Source: Micromonospora rubida (lineage in GTDB: Bacteria > Actinomycetota > Actinomycetes > Mycobacteriales > Micromonosporaceae). Taken from it: a stretch of DNA of 64,000 nt. The stretch lies in the NCBI RefSeq assembly GCF_009908295.1, contig NZ_JAAALO010000004.1, positions 604,629 through 668,628 on the forward strand. The letters are read 5' to 3'. Of the stretch, positions 25,891 to 33,492 are shown piece by piece. Position 1 is the stretch's first letter. Every line of letters starts with the position of its first letter. Under the pieces are notes generated by a model. The model was given only the letters and a program-made list of their open reading frames with translations. It was not told the DNA's origin and did not search any database. The position numbers and the translations under genes are program-made.

Positions 25891-26406
25891 ATCAGCGACC
25901 ACGACGCCCGACTGCTGCGCGCCCTGCACGACGAGCACGCCGACGCGCTCCACGCGCACGCCCTGCGGCTGGTCAACGGCGACCGGACCCGGGCCGAGGA
26001 CCTGGTGCAGGAGACGCTGCTGCGGGCCTGGCGGCACCCGGAAGCGCTCGACCCGACGCGCGGTTCGGTGCGGGCCTGGCTGTTCACCACCGCCCGGAAC
26101 CTGGCCATCGACGCCTGGCGGCGGCGCTCCACGCGGGTCGGCGAGGTCTACACCGACGAGCTGCCGGAGCCCCCGGAGGCGGTCGACGAGGCGGAGCGGG
26201 CGGTGGAGGCGTGGACGGTCGCCGAGGCGCTGAACCGGCTCAGCCCGACCCACCGGGAGGTGCTGATCGAGTGCTTCTACCAGGGGCGCTCGGTGGCCGA
26301 GGCGGCGGCGCGGCTGGGCGTGCCACCCGGCACGGTCAAGTCCCGCACCCACTACGCGCTGCGTTCACTACGGCTGGCGCTGGCCGAGATGGGGGTGACC
26401 CGATGA
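25891..26406 (+). CDS. SigL-like ECF sigma factor with apparent ATC start codon
   Basis: The frame encodes about 171 residues beginning (M)SDHDARLLRALHDEHADALH, with sigma region 2 (AEDLVQETLLRAWRHPEAL, RAWLFTTARNLAIDAWRRR) and region 4 (LSPTHREVLIECFYQGRSVA, GTVKSRTHYALRSLRL). The pattern closely follows mycobacterial SigL. No ATG, GTG or TTG exists at the expected N-terminus. GAGGAGG (25879-25885) sits 5 bases before ATC 25891, so ATC is either a rare start codon or a mutated ATG. The next in-frame GTG (26005) falls inside region 2 and would give a broken protein. The stop overlaps the anti-sigma gene (ATGA). Confidence 0.8.
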   Translation: MSDHDARLLRALHDEHADALHAHALRLVNGDRTRAEDLVQETLLRAWRHPEALDPTRGSVRAWLFTTARNLAIDAWRRRSTRVGEVYTDELPEPPEAVDEAERAVEAWTVAEALNRLSPTHREVLIECFYQGRSVAEAAARLGVPPGTVKSRTHYALRSLRLALAEMGVTR

Positions 26407-27104
26407 CCCGCTGCGAGTTCGCCCACGACGACGGCGCGTACCTGCTGGGTGCGCTCGCCCCCGCCGAGCGGGCCGCCTACGAGCGGCACCTGGCCGGCTG
26501 CGCCTCCTGCCGGGAGGCGGTGGCCGAGATCGCCGTGCTACCCGGGCTGCTCGGTCGGCTCGATCCGGCGGGGCTGGTGCCGTTGCTGGAGCCGGCGGCC
26601 GAGACTTCCCGGGTGGACGCGCTGCTCGCCGCCGCGCGGGACCGCCGCCGCCGTGACCGCCGGGCCGCCGGCCGCCGGTACGTCGTGACCTCGCTGGCCG
26701 CCGCCGTGCTGGCGCTGCTCGCCGGGCTCGGCGGCGCGGCCACCGTCCGGCCGGCCACCGAGGTCACCCCGACGCCGGCCCCGCAGGTGCCGATGGCCGC
26801 CATGCGGACGGTCTCCGGCACGGTGCCGGTGCACGCCGAGATCGGGCTGACCGGCACTTCGTGGGGCACCGAGGTCACCATGCGCTGCGGGTACGACCGG
26901 CGGGACGGCCACCGCGAGGCGTACACCTTCCGGCTGGTGGCGCACGGCCCGGACGGCGCGACGGAGCAGATCGGCTCCTGGCTGGCCGTCCCCGGCGACG
27001 AGCTGCGGTTCACCGGCGCCACCCACTTCACCGGCGGCGAACTGGTCCGCCTGGAACTGCTCCGCGCCGACGGCACCCCAATCCTCACCTACACCACCCG
27101 CTAA
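26403..27104 (+). CDS. Zinc-binding anti-sigma factor (RslA/RskA type)
   Basis: The 233-aa protein starts with a ZAS domain whose zinc ligands are in CEFAHDDGAYLLGAL and ERHLAGCASCREA (HX3CX2C), which binds and inhibits the partner ECF sigma factor. One membrane helix (VVTSLAAAVLALLAGLGGAA, about residues 98-117) follows, then an extracytoplasmic domain of about 110 residues with the anti-sigma-K/L-like beta pattern (SGTVPVHAEIGLTGTSWGTE). The four-base overlap with the sigma gene indicates a coupled pair. Release by regulated proteolysis is inferred from the family. Confidence 0.88.
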   Translation: MTRCEFAHDDGAYLLGALAPAERAAYERHLAGCASCREAVAEIAVLPGLLGRLDPAGLVPLLEPAAETSRVDALLAAARDRRRRDRRAAGRRYVVTSLAAAVLALLAGLGGAATVRPATEVTPTPAPQVPMAAMRTVSGTVPVHAEIGLTGTSWGTEVTMRCGYDRRDGHREAYTFRLVAHGPDGATEQIGSWLAVPGDELRFTGATHFTGGELVRLELLRADGTPILTYTTR

Positions 27105-27141
27105 CCCCCACCCCCAACCCCACCCCACCCCGCCCCCACCG

Positions 27142-27210
27142 CGATCTTGCGGTTGCGGCCCCGGCGAATCGGACTAACGCGGCGAACCGGGGGCCGCGAG
27201 TGCAAGATCG
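27142..27210. repeat. Intergenic palindromic element (CGATCTTGC...GCAAGATCG type)
   Basis: CGATCTTGC at one end and GCAAGATCG at the other bracket a region with internal GC-rich complementarity (GCGGCCCC/GGGGGCCGC). It lies between two convergent genes and probably acts as a two-way terminator. Elements with this end sequence are, from general knowledge, frequent between Micromonospora genes. It provides the last codons of rarD. Confidence 0.65.
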
Positions 27211-28115
27211 GTGGGGGGTGCGGCGCGGCGGGCGAGGTGGGTGCGGCGGGCGTGGCGGAGGGCGTCGGTGGTGAAGACCACCAGGGCCAGCCAGACCAGG
27301 GCGAAGCCGGCGAGGCGGGCCGGGGGCATCGGCTCGTGGAAGATCAGCACGCCGCAGCCGAGCTGGAGGATCGGCGCGACGTACTGGAGCATGCCCAGCG
27401 CCGTCAGCGGCAGCCGGTTGGCCGCCCCGGCGAAGAACAGCAGCGGGATCGCGGTCGCCGCCCCGGCCAGCACCAGCAGCGCGGTGTGCCCGGCGGAGAC
27501 GTGGCCGAACTTGAGGCCGCCGGCGGTGGCGAGCCAGCCGAGGTAGCCGAGGGCGGGCAGGGCCAGCACTGCGGACTCCACGAAGAGCCCCTCCGCCGCC
27601 GGCAGCCCGAGTTGCTTCTTGACCAGCCCGTACCCGGCGAAGGTGACCGCCAGGGTGAGCGCCAGCCAGGGCAGCCGGCCGTAGTCGACGGTGAGCACGC
27701 CCACCGCCGCCGCGCCGATGCCCAGCGCCAGCCACTGGGTGGGGCGCAGCCGCTCGCGCAGCACGGTCACCCCGAGCAGCACCGACACCAGCGGGTTGAT
27801 GAAGTAGCCGAGCGCGGTCTCCACCACCCGCTCGGAGTTCACCCCGTAGATGTAGGCGCCCCAGTTGACGGCGATCAGTGCTGCTGCTGCGGCGATCCCG
27901 GCCAGGGCCCGGGGGCGGCGGGCCAGCGCGCGCAGGAAGCCGATGTTGCGCAGCGCGGCGAGCAGCAGCGTCACGAACACCATCGACCAGACGACCCGGT
28001 GCGCCAGGATCTCCAGCGGCCCGGCCGGCTGGAGCAGCTTGAAGTAGAGCGGGAAGAAGCCCCAGAGCAGGTACGCGCCGAGGCCGTAGAGGTATCCGAT
28101 GCGGAGCGGGGTCAC
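27174..28115 (-). CDS. rarD: RarD-type EamA family transporter
   Basis: The 313-aa protein has ten hydrophobic helices in two EamA repeats. It begins VTPLRIGYLYGLGAYLLWGF and keeps the RarD-typical HRVVWSM and NWGAYIYGVNSERVVETALG blocks. GTG 28115 is chosen because it overlaps the TGA of the GNAT gene and GGAGGC precedes it. The last residues (PPTDLALAAPGSPR) are encoded by the palindromic element, so the native C-terminus may have been altered by it. The substrate is unknown. Confidence 0.85.
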   Translation of the reverse strand: MTPLRIGYLYGLGAYLLWGFFPLYFKLLQPAGPLEILAHRVVWSMVFVTLLLAALRNIGFLRALARRPRALAGIAAAAALIAVNWGAYIYGVNSERVVETALGYFINPLVSVLLGVTVLRERLRPTQWLALGIGAAAVGVLTVDYGRLPWLALTLAVTFAGYGLVKKQLGLPAAEGLFVESAVLALPALGYLGWLATAGGLKFGHVSAGHTALLVLAGAATAIPLLFFAGAANRLPLTALGMLQYVAPILQLGCGVLIFHEPMPPARLAGFALVWLALVVFTTDALRHARRTHLARRAAPPTDLALAAPGSPR

Positions 28116-28600
28116 GCCTCCACGGTAAGGGGTGAAGCCGCCTCCGGTTCCTTTCCGGTGAGCTGGCTCACCCGATGGTCGTACTCCATCCACCGGCCCG
28201 GGTCGACCGGGGCGAAGCCGACCTTCGCGTACACCCCGTGCGCGTCGGCGGTGGCCAGCACGATCCGTTGTACGCCGAGCTCGGCCAGGTGGTCGCGGAC
28301 CGCGCCGGTCAGCCAGGTGCCCAGCCCGTGCCCCCGGGCAACCCGGTCCACATAGACGTCGCAGAGCCAGGCGAAGGTCACCCCGTCGGTGACCACCCGG
28401 GCCACGGCGACCTGGCGACCGTCCCCCGGGCGGTACACGCCGAACGGCAGCGAGCCGGCGAATGCCCGCCCCACGGTCTCCCGGTCCCGCCCGAGCGCCC
28501 AGTACGCGTCGGTGGAGAGCCAGCGGTGCACCAGGTCGAGATCGAGCCGGGCCGGGTCGGTGCTGAGTAGGTGGCCGTCGTCGCGGGTCAGAATGGTCAC
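28112..28600 (-). CDS. GNAT family N-acetyltransferase
   Basis: The 162-aa protein is a single acetyl-CoA-dependent GNAT domain with the acetyl-CoA pyrophosphate loop VARGHGLGTWLTGAVRDHL and the C-terminal strand-helix LATADAHGVYAKVGF. Its beginning DLDLVHRWLSTDAYWALGRD resembles acetyltransferases that act on small molecules. The stop overlaps the rarD start, so the two are likely cotranscribed. The acceptor substrate cannot be inferred. Confidence 0.85.
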   Translation of the reverse strand: MTILTRDDGHLLSTDPARLDLDLVHRWLSTDAYWALGRDRETVGRAFAGSLPFGVYRPGDGRQVAVARVVTDGVTFAWLCDVYVDRVARGHGLGTWLTGAVRDHLAELGVQRIVLATADAHGVYAKVGFAPVDPGRWMEYDHRVSQLTGKEPEAASPLTVEA

Positions 28601-28670
28601 GCCCCGACCCTAACCCCGCGGCTGTGGCCCCTCGCCAGCCAATTCCCGGCAACTGGCCCTGACGGAACGC

Positions 28671-29057
28671 TCAGTCCCGGTCGAGCAGGGCGCCCAGGAG
28701 CCAGGTGACGACGCCGACGAGGAGCGCGCCGAACACCGCCTCCGGCCAGAAACCGTCCACGTGGAACGGCAGCCCGGCCTCGCCCGCGATCCAGCTCGAC
28801 AGCAGGAAGAGCAGACCGTTCACCACCAGCGCGATCAGGCCCAGGGTCAGCAGGTAGAAGCCGCAGCCGACGGTCTTGATGACCGGCTGGAGCACGGCGT
28901 TCACGACGCCGAAGATCACGGCGACGAGAACCAGCGTGACGACCGCCTCGGTGGCCGAGCTCGTGTCGAGCGTGATGCCCGGGATGAGCAGGGTGGCAAG
29001 CCAGAAGGCCAGTGCCGTGCTGCCCAGCCGGATCAGTAGACCCTTCAGGAAACCCAT
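28671..29057 (-). CDS. Phage-holin-4-like four-helix membrane protein
   Basis: The protein of about 128 aa has four hydrophobic helices and the family pattern LATLLIPGITLDT, FGVVNAVLQPVIK and LVVNGLLFLLSSWI seen in the Phage_holin_4_2 group of small bacterial membrane proteins. These are chromosomal and not necessarily phage-derived. ATG 29057 gives the usual family start MGFLKGLL; ATG 29075 is an alternative. No ribosome site is evident. Function is unknown. Confidence 0.75.
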   Translation of the reverse strand: MGFLKGLLIRLGSTALAFWLATLLIPGITLDTSSATEAVVTLVLVAVIFGVVNAVLQPVIKTVGCGFYLLTLGLIALVVNGLLFLLSSWIAGEAGLPFHVDGFWPEAVFGALLVGVVTWLLGALLDRD

Positions 29058-29133
29058 GGCCACGGATGGTGTCATGGACCCGCCACTGACGGAACCCGTG
29101 ACCGGCCAAGTGGGCTTGTGGACCAGGTGCGGT

Positions 29134-30966
29134 TCAGCCCCGCCCGGGCCGGCCGATCAGTTGCGACTCGATCGGGGTGGGCGAGAGCAGCGCCCAGCGC
29201 AGCGCCTGCCGGTTCACCACCGCCACCATGTCCTCCCGGATCCGGGTCAGCCAGTCCGCCGACCCGCCGAGGCCGAGCGCGGCCCCGGCGAGCGTGGCCT
29301 CGGCGGGGCTGAGCGGTTGCAGCAAGACCAGGTCCGCCCGGCTCAACGGGTCGGCGTCGGCCGGAGTGAGGTCGTCCCGAACAACCAGAGTGGACTGCCA
29401 GGCCGGCCCCGGCCCGGCGGCCGGGGCCACCGGCCCGGCGTCCACCACGAGCAGCAATGGCCGCAGCGGAGAGGCAGGGCCGCCGACCACCGGCCGGCCC
29501 GGCGGCAGCACCGGGATCGGCCCACCGGGCGTGCCGACGCCCCGGACGAACCGCTCCCACGCCTGCGGCCGGGTCGTCCGCACCGCCACCCGGGCGCCCA
29601 GCGCCATCGCCCGCAGGGTCACCAACTGGGCGGCCCGGACCCCACCGACCAGCATCAACCGGGTGCCCTCCGGCCGGAACAGGCGAATCGTCAAGGCCTC
29701 GCCGCGCCGGTTGGCGCCCACCATCAGCCCGGCCTCGCCGACCGGCAGCTCCAGCGCGTCCAGGGTGGCGGCGCCGACCGATGCGCCCGGGGCCGCCGAC
29801 GCGAGCGGCAAGGTGCCGGCCAGCGCCGGGAGCTGCTGGCCGTCGAGCCGCTCCACCTCACCGCCGGCCGAGTCCACCAGCCCCCGCAGGGCCTGCGCCG
29901 CCACCGACAGCTCACCGGGCGTCCAGGCGGCCAGCCGTACGGTCAGCTCGGCCGGTGGGCCCGCGCCGTCGACGCCGGTGCGGGGGCCGACGCAGAGCGA
30001 GACCGTGGTGGCCGCCGCCGGCAGGACGAGCAGGCGGGGCACCAGCCGCCGCCCGCTGTCGGTGCGCACGTCCGGCCCGCGGCGTACCCGGAACGTGGTC
30101 TGCCGCAGCTCCCCCGTGCGCACCGTCGGCCAGGACTCCAGCACGGGGTCGCCGTCGTCGTGGTGGGCCAGGTCCGCGAGGACGCGCAGCGCGGCGTGCA
30201 CGCCGAGCGTGCGGGCGGTCACCGGCCCGATCCGGCGGACGATCCGCCGGACCACGCCGGAGAGGGCGACCCGGAGGTCCTCGTCGGTCCACCCGACGAC
30301 GCGCAGCGCCCGGACCGCGAGCAGCGCCCGGTCCCGCCCGGCCAGCCGCCCCTCGGTGAGCTGCCGGTACGACGTCGCCACCGTGCTGTCGCCGGCCGTG
30401 GCGGCTGGCGCGGGCGAGCCGCTGAACAGCAGCTGGAGCCGGATCGGGGGCAGCTCCGGCGAGACCGGCGGCAGCAGCGTCGACAGCGGGGGGAGGCCAC
30501 GGGGGCCGTCGCCGATCAGGGCCCCCGGGTCGCCGATCTCCAACACGGCGGTCAGCCCGCCCGCGTCGTCGACCAGCGCGGCCGGGCCGCCGGCCAGCTC
30601 CGCCGCGCGCACCGCCGCGCCGGGGGAGAGCAGCTCCAGCAGGCCGTCCGGGCCGGCGGTGGGCGCCGGGGCGCGCCGCCGGCAGAGGAGGCCGACGGCG
30701 ATGCCGAACCAGGTGAACAGCCAGCGGCCCCGGATCCGCACCCAGGAGCCCGCCAGCAACGCCACGGCCAGCAGCACGGCGGCCCCGGCCGCCGCCGCGC
30801 CCCGGCCGGCCGCGGCGGCGACCAGCGCCACCGCCACCTGCGAGGCGGCCACCTGGCCGACCCGCTGCGCGGCCGGCGGTCGCGGGCCGGCGGCGGGTAT
30901 CCACTGTGGCGGGAGCGGCTGCCGGTGCGCCGGCTGGGCCGGGGCCGTGGTCGTGCTGGCCGTCAC
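29134..30966 (-). CDS. eccE: Type VII secretion membrane protein EccE
   Basis: EccE is a peripheral membrane component of the ESX translocon. The 610-aa protein has a Pro-rich lead, two transmembrane helices (VALVAAAAGRGAAAAGAAVL and RGRWLFTWFGIAVGLLCRR) near residues 45-105, then a large cytosolic domain with the EccE-type segments VVATSYRQLTEGRLAGRDRA and ARTLGVHAALRVLADLA. GTG 30966 is chosen because GGAGG precedes it by four bases. It is divergent from two WXG100 genes. No eccB, eccC or eccD is in the window, so this is one edge of the locus. Confidence 0.82.
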   Translation of the reverse strand: MTASTTTAPAQPAHRQPLPPQWIPAAGPRPPAAQRVGQVAASQVAVALVAAAAGRGAAAAGAAVLLAVALLAGSWVRIRGRWLFTWFGIAVGLLCRRRAPAPTAGPDGLLELLSPGAAVRAAELAGGPAALVDDAGGLTAVLEIGDPGALIGDGPRGLPPLSTLLPPVSPELPPIRLQLLFSGSPAPAATAGDSTVATSYRQLTEGRLAGRDRALLAVRALRVVGWTDEDLRVALSGVVRRIVRRIGPVTARTLGVHAALRVLADLAHHDDGDPVLESWPTVRTGELRQTTFRVRRGPDVRTDSGRRLVPRLLVLPAAATTVSLCVGPRTGVDGAGPPAELTVRLAAWTPGELSVAAQALRGLVDSAGGEVERLDGQQLPALAGTLPLASAAPGASVGAATLDALELPVGEAGLMVGANRRGEALTIRLFRPEGTRLMLVGGVRAAQLVTLRAMALGARVAVRTTRPQAWERFVRGVGTPGGPIPVLPPGRPVVGGPASPLRPLLLVVDAGPVAPAAGPGPAWQSTLVVRDDLTPADADPLSRADLVLLQPLSPAEATLAGAALGLGGSADWLTRIREDMVAVVNRQALRWALLSPTPIESQLIGRPGRG

Positions 30967-31238
30967 CGCGCCTCCCCAGCGCTCACCCGGCGACGCCGGG
31001 CGGAGCCACGGCGTCGGTGCGGCCGGTGCCGCAGCGTCATCGTATGACTCCGCCTCGGCGTAGGGGATCCGGAGTTGTCCACAGGGGAGCGGGGCGGGGT
31101 GGCAGAACTGCCACCGTACGGCTACCGTCAGCGACGAGTTCGCTGAGCCCTCACCCACCGGTGCCGCCCGCCGGCGAGGCGAGCGGCGCGTCCGACACGG
31201 GCGCGACCGACGGCCAGCCACCCAATCGAGGAGACGAG

Positions 31239-31568
31239 GTGACGTCCGGGGTGTCCCAGACCCAGGCAGAAGCCGCGGTGATGCAGCAGACCGCCGCGAA
31301 GTTCGAGCAGGTGGACCAGTCCCTGCAGTCCATGCTTACCGGCCTGCTGGCAGAGCTGGAGGTGTTGCAGCAGGCCTGGCGGGGTGCCGGTGGGCGTTCG
31401 TTCGAGCAGGTGAAGCAGCAGTGGTCGCAGGACCAGACGGCGTTGCAGCGGGCGCTGCGGGAGACCGCGTCCGCCATCCGCACCGCCGGCCAGCAGTACG
31501 ACGCCTCCGACAGCGAGGCCGCCGGCCGGGTCGCCGGCACCAACCGCGGCATCCAGTTGCCGCTGTAG
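31239..31568 (+). CDS. WXG100 family ESX secreted protein
   Basis: The 109-aa protein fits the WXG100 hairpin: helix 1 (EAAVMQQTAAKFEQVDQSL), a turn with WRG (QQAWRGAGG, about residue 49), helix 2, and a C-terminal YDASDSEAA segment that resembles the ESX YxxxD/E export signal. GTG 31239 follows GAGGAGA. It is followed by a second WXG100 gene, so the two products probably form a heterodimer exported by the adjacent system. Confidence 0.88.
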   Translation: MTSGVSQTQAEAAVMQQTAAKFEQVDQSLQSMLTGLLAELEVLQQAWRGAGGRSFEQVKQQWSQDQTALQRALRETASAIRTAGQQYDASDSEAAGRVAGTNRGIQLPL

Positions 31569-31594
31569 CACCTTCCCGGAAAGGGGATCATCCG

Positions 31595-31888
31595 ATGGAC
31601 CACGGTGTGCTGGTCGTCAACTTCGCCGCCCTGCACCAGGCCGGCGCGGACATCCAACGGGCGTTGAACACGCTCGACCACCAGCTCGGGCAGCTGGAAC
31701 GGGACGCCGCGCCCCTGGTGGCGGGCTGGGACGGCGAGGCCCGGCAGGCGTACGAGCAGCGCCAGACCCGGTGGCAGTCCGCCTCGCAGGACCTCCAGGC
31801 GATGCTGCGCGACATCAAGCTCGCCGTCGACGACTCCGCGTCCGACTACCTCGACACCGAGAAGCGGAACGTCAACCTGTTCCAGTGA
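31595..31888 (+). CDS. WXG100 family ESX secreted protein (partner)
   Basis: This 97-aa protein is of standard ESAT-6 length with the turn as WDG (LVAGWDGEARQAY, about residue 44) between two amphipathic helices, and ends SDYLDTEKRNVNLFQ. ATG 31595 has GGAAAGGGG upstream. The 26-base gap to the preceding WXG100 gene indicates a bicistronic unit. Confidence 0.9.
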   Translation: MDHGVLVVNFAALHQAGADIQRALNTLDHQLGQLERDAAPLVAGWDGEARQAYEQRQTRWQSASQDLQAMLRDIKLAVDDSASDYLDTEKRNVNLFQ

Positions 31889-32008
31889 GCGAGCCGTCCC
31901 CGGCGGCGTCCGACGGCCGGGCGCCGCCGGCCCGTCCGGCTGTCCTACGGCACCGTGGTTCCGTCCGGCTCGCGGCGACACCCGGGTGTGGCGGGGTGCC
32001 GGGTGGGG

Positions 32009-33340
32009 TCAGGGTGCCGGCCGCCACCGCCGGCGCGAGGCCCGGGGGAGCACCACGGCCAGCAGCACCACGCCCGCCACGGCGGTGCCGGTGGCGGCGG
32101 TGACGGCCAGCGCCCGGTCCCGGGCCGCCGCGCGTCGGGCCTGCCGGGCGGCCAGGGCGGGATCGGCCCGGTCCGCCGGCAGCGCCCCGACACCACGCTT
32201 CCGGCCCGCCGGGCCCGCGCCGGTCTCGGTCACCGCCCGGTACGGGTTGAGCACCCCGGCGCCGTACCCGTCGCCCGAGCCGTCACCCGGGGCCGGGTCG
32301 GCCGTCGCGACGATCCGCTGCGACACCTGGACGGCGGTCAGTTCCGGCCGGTACTCCCGGACGAGCGCAGCGGTGGCCGCCACGAACGGGGCGGCATAGC
32401 TGGTCCCCTCGACCCGGTGGTGGCCCTGCCCGGGCGCGGCGGTCAGCACCTCGCCGCCGGGGGCGACCAGGTCGACGTACGGGCCGGCCTGCGAGAAGTC
32501 GGCCCGCCGGCCGTCGGGGCCGATCGCGCCCACGCCGAGCACCCCGTCGTACGCGGCCGGATACGGGCGGGGATCCCCGTCGTCGTGCAGGTTGCCGGCG
32601 GCGGCCACCACGACCACGTCCCGGTCCACCGCGTAGCGGACCGCCGCCCGGACGGCGGGGTGGTCGACGTACAGCACGAGGGAGAGATTGAGCACGTCGG
32701 CGTCGTGGTCGACCGCCCAGCGGATCGCCCGGGCGAAATCCGTCGCGCCGACCGTCCGCCCCGCTTCGCGTCCCTCGACGACCTGCTGCTCGCTGACCCG
32801 CACCGGCAGGATCCGGGCGCGGGGGGCGAGCCCCTGGAACGCGACGCCGGCCCGCGGCACGGCGGCGATGACGCTCGCCACGCCCGTGCCGTGCCCGGCG
32901 CAGTCCCGGCCGCCGTCGCCCCCCGGGTCGAGGAAGTCGGCCCCGTCGAGGATCCGGCCGGCCAGTTGCGGGTGCCTCCGGTCCACCCCGGAGTCGATCA
33001 CCGCGACGGTGATCCCGGCCCCGGTGGCCAGGGCGGCGAGCCGCTCGGGAGCGTACCGGCGCTGGGGCCAGGGGGTGGCCGCGACGGGCCGGACGGGCGC
33101 GAGCGGGGTGGCGCACCCTGGTGTCGCCGCACCTCGGGAGCCCGCCAGGTCGAGCCTGTTCGCCGCGCCCGCCGGTTCGGCCGCGCGCGGCCCGCCTTCC
33201 TCGCCCACCGGGTCGACCGTGTTCGGCCGGTCCGTCGCTGGCCACGGGTCGGCCGTGCGCGTCGGGGTGGCGGGCAGCATGATCAGCAGGGCCGCCGCCG
33301 CGGCGGCGGCGAGGACCGCACGCGCGGTGGGCCGGGGCAT
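32009..33340 (-). CDS. mycP: Mycosin, type VII secretion-associated serine protease
   Basis: Mycosins are membrane-anchored subtilases that stabilise and act on ESX systems. The 443-aa protein has a signal peptide (VLAAAAAAALLIMLPATPTR), a Pro/Ala-rich linker, then an S8 domain with the catalytic Asp in TVAVIDSGVD, His in DCAGHGTGVAS, oxyanion Asn in VVAAAGN and Ser in VEGTSYAAPFVAA. A C-terminal transmembrane helix (VAGVVLLAVVLP) ends in a basic tail. ATG 33340 is chosen because GGAGG lies 6 bases before it. Confidence 0.93.
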   Translation of the reverse strand: MPRPTARAVLAAAAAAALLIMLPATPTRTADPWPATDRPNTVDPVGEEGGPRAAEPAGAANRLDLAGSRGAATPGCATPLAPVRPVAATPWPQRRYAPERLAALATGAGITVAVIDSGVDRRHPQLAGRILDGADFLDPGGDGGRDCAGHGTGVASVIAAVPRAGVAFQGLAPRARILPVRVSEQQVVEGREAGRTVGATDFARAIRWAVDHDADVLNLSLVLYVDHPAVRAAVRYAVDRDVVVVAAAGNLHDDGDPRPYPAAYDGVLGVGAIGPDGRRADFSQAGPYVDLVAPGGEVLTAAPGQGHHRVEGTSYAAPFVAATAALVREYRPELTAVQVSQRIVATADPAPGDGSGDGYGAGVLNPYRAVTETGAGPAGRKRGVGALPADRADPALAARQARRAAARDRALAVTAATGTAVAGVVLLAVVLPRASRRRWRPAP

Positions 33341-33422
33341 CGATCGCCTCCGTATCGTGTCGGCTCCGGAACAGGATGTTAGTCCCATCCGGATCGCCCG
33401 GCGGGGCGTCGCCGGCCAGCCA

Positions 33423-33450
33423 TTGTGATCTTGTTACCACCTTGTAGGTT
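33423..33450 (+). promoter_or_regulatory. Candidate promoter of the SseB-like gene
   Basis: TTGTGA (33423-33428) and TAGGTT (33445-33450) are separated by 16 bases and lie about 40 bases before the gene, in the gap between it and divergent mycP. Confidence 0.45.
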
Positions 33451-33492
33451 GTACGCGATGCCTATGGCCTGTTCACGGGAGGAGAGGTGGCC

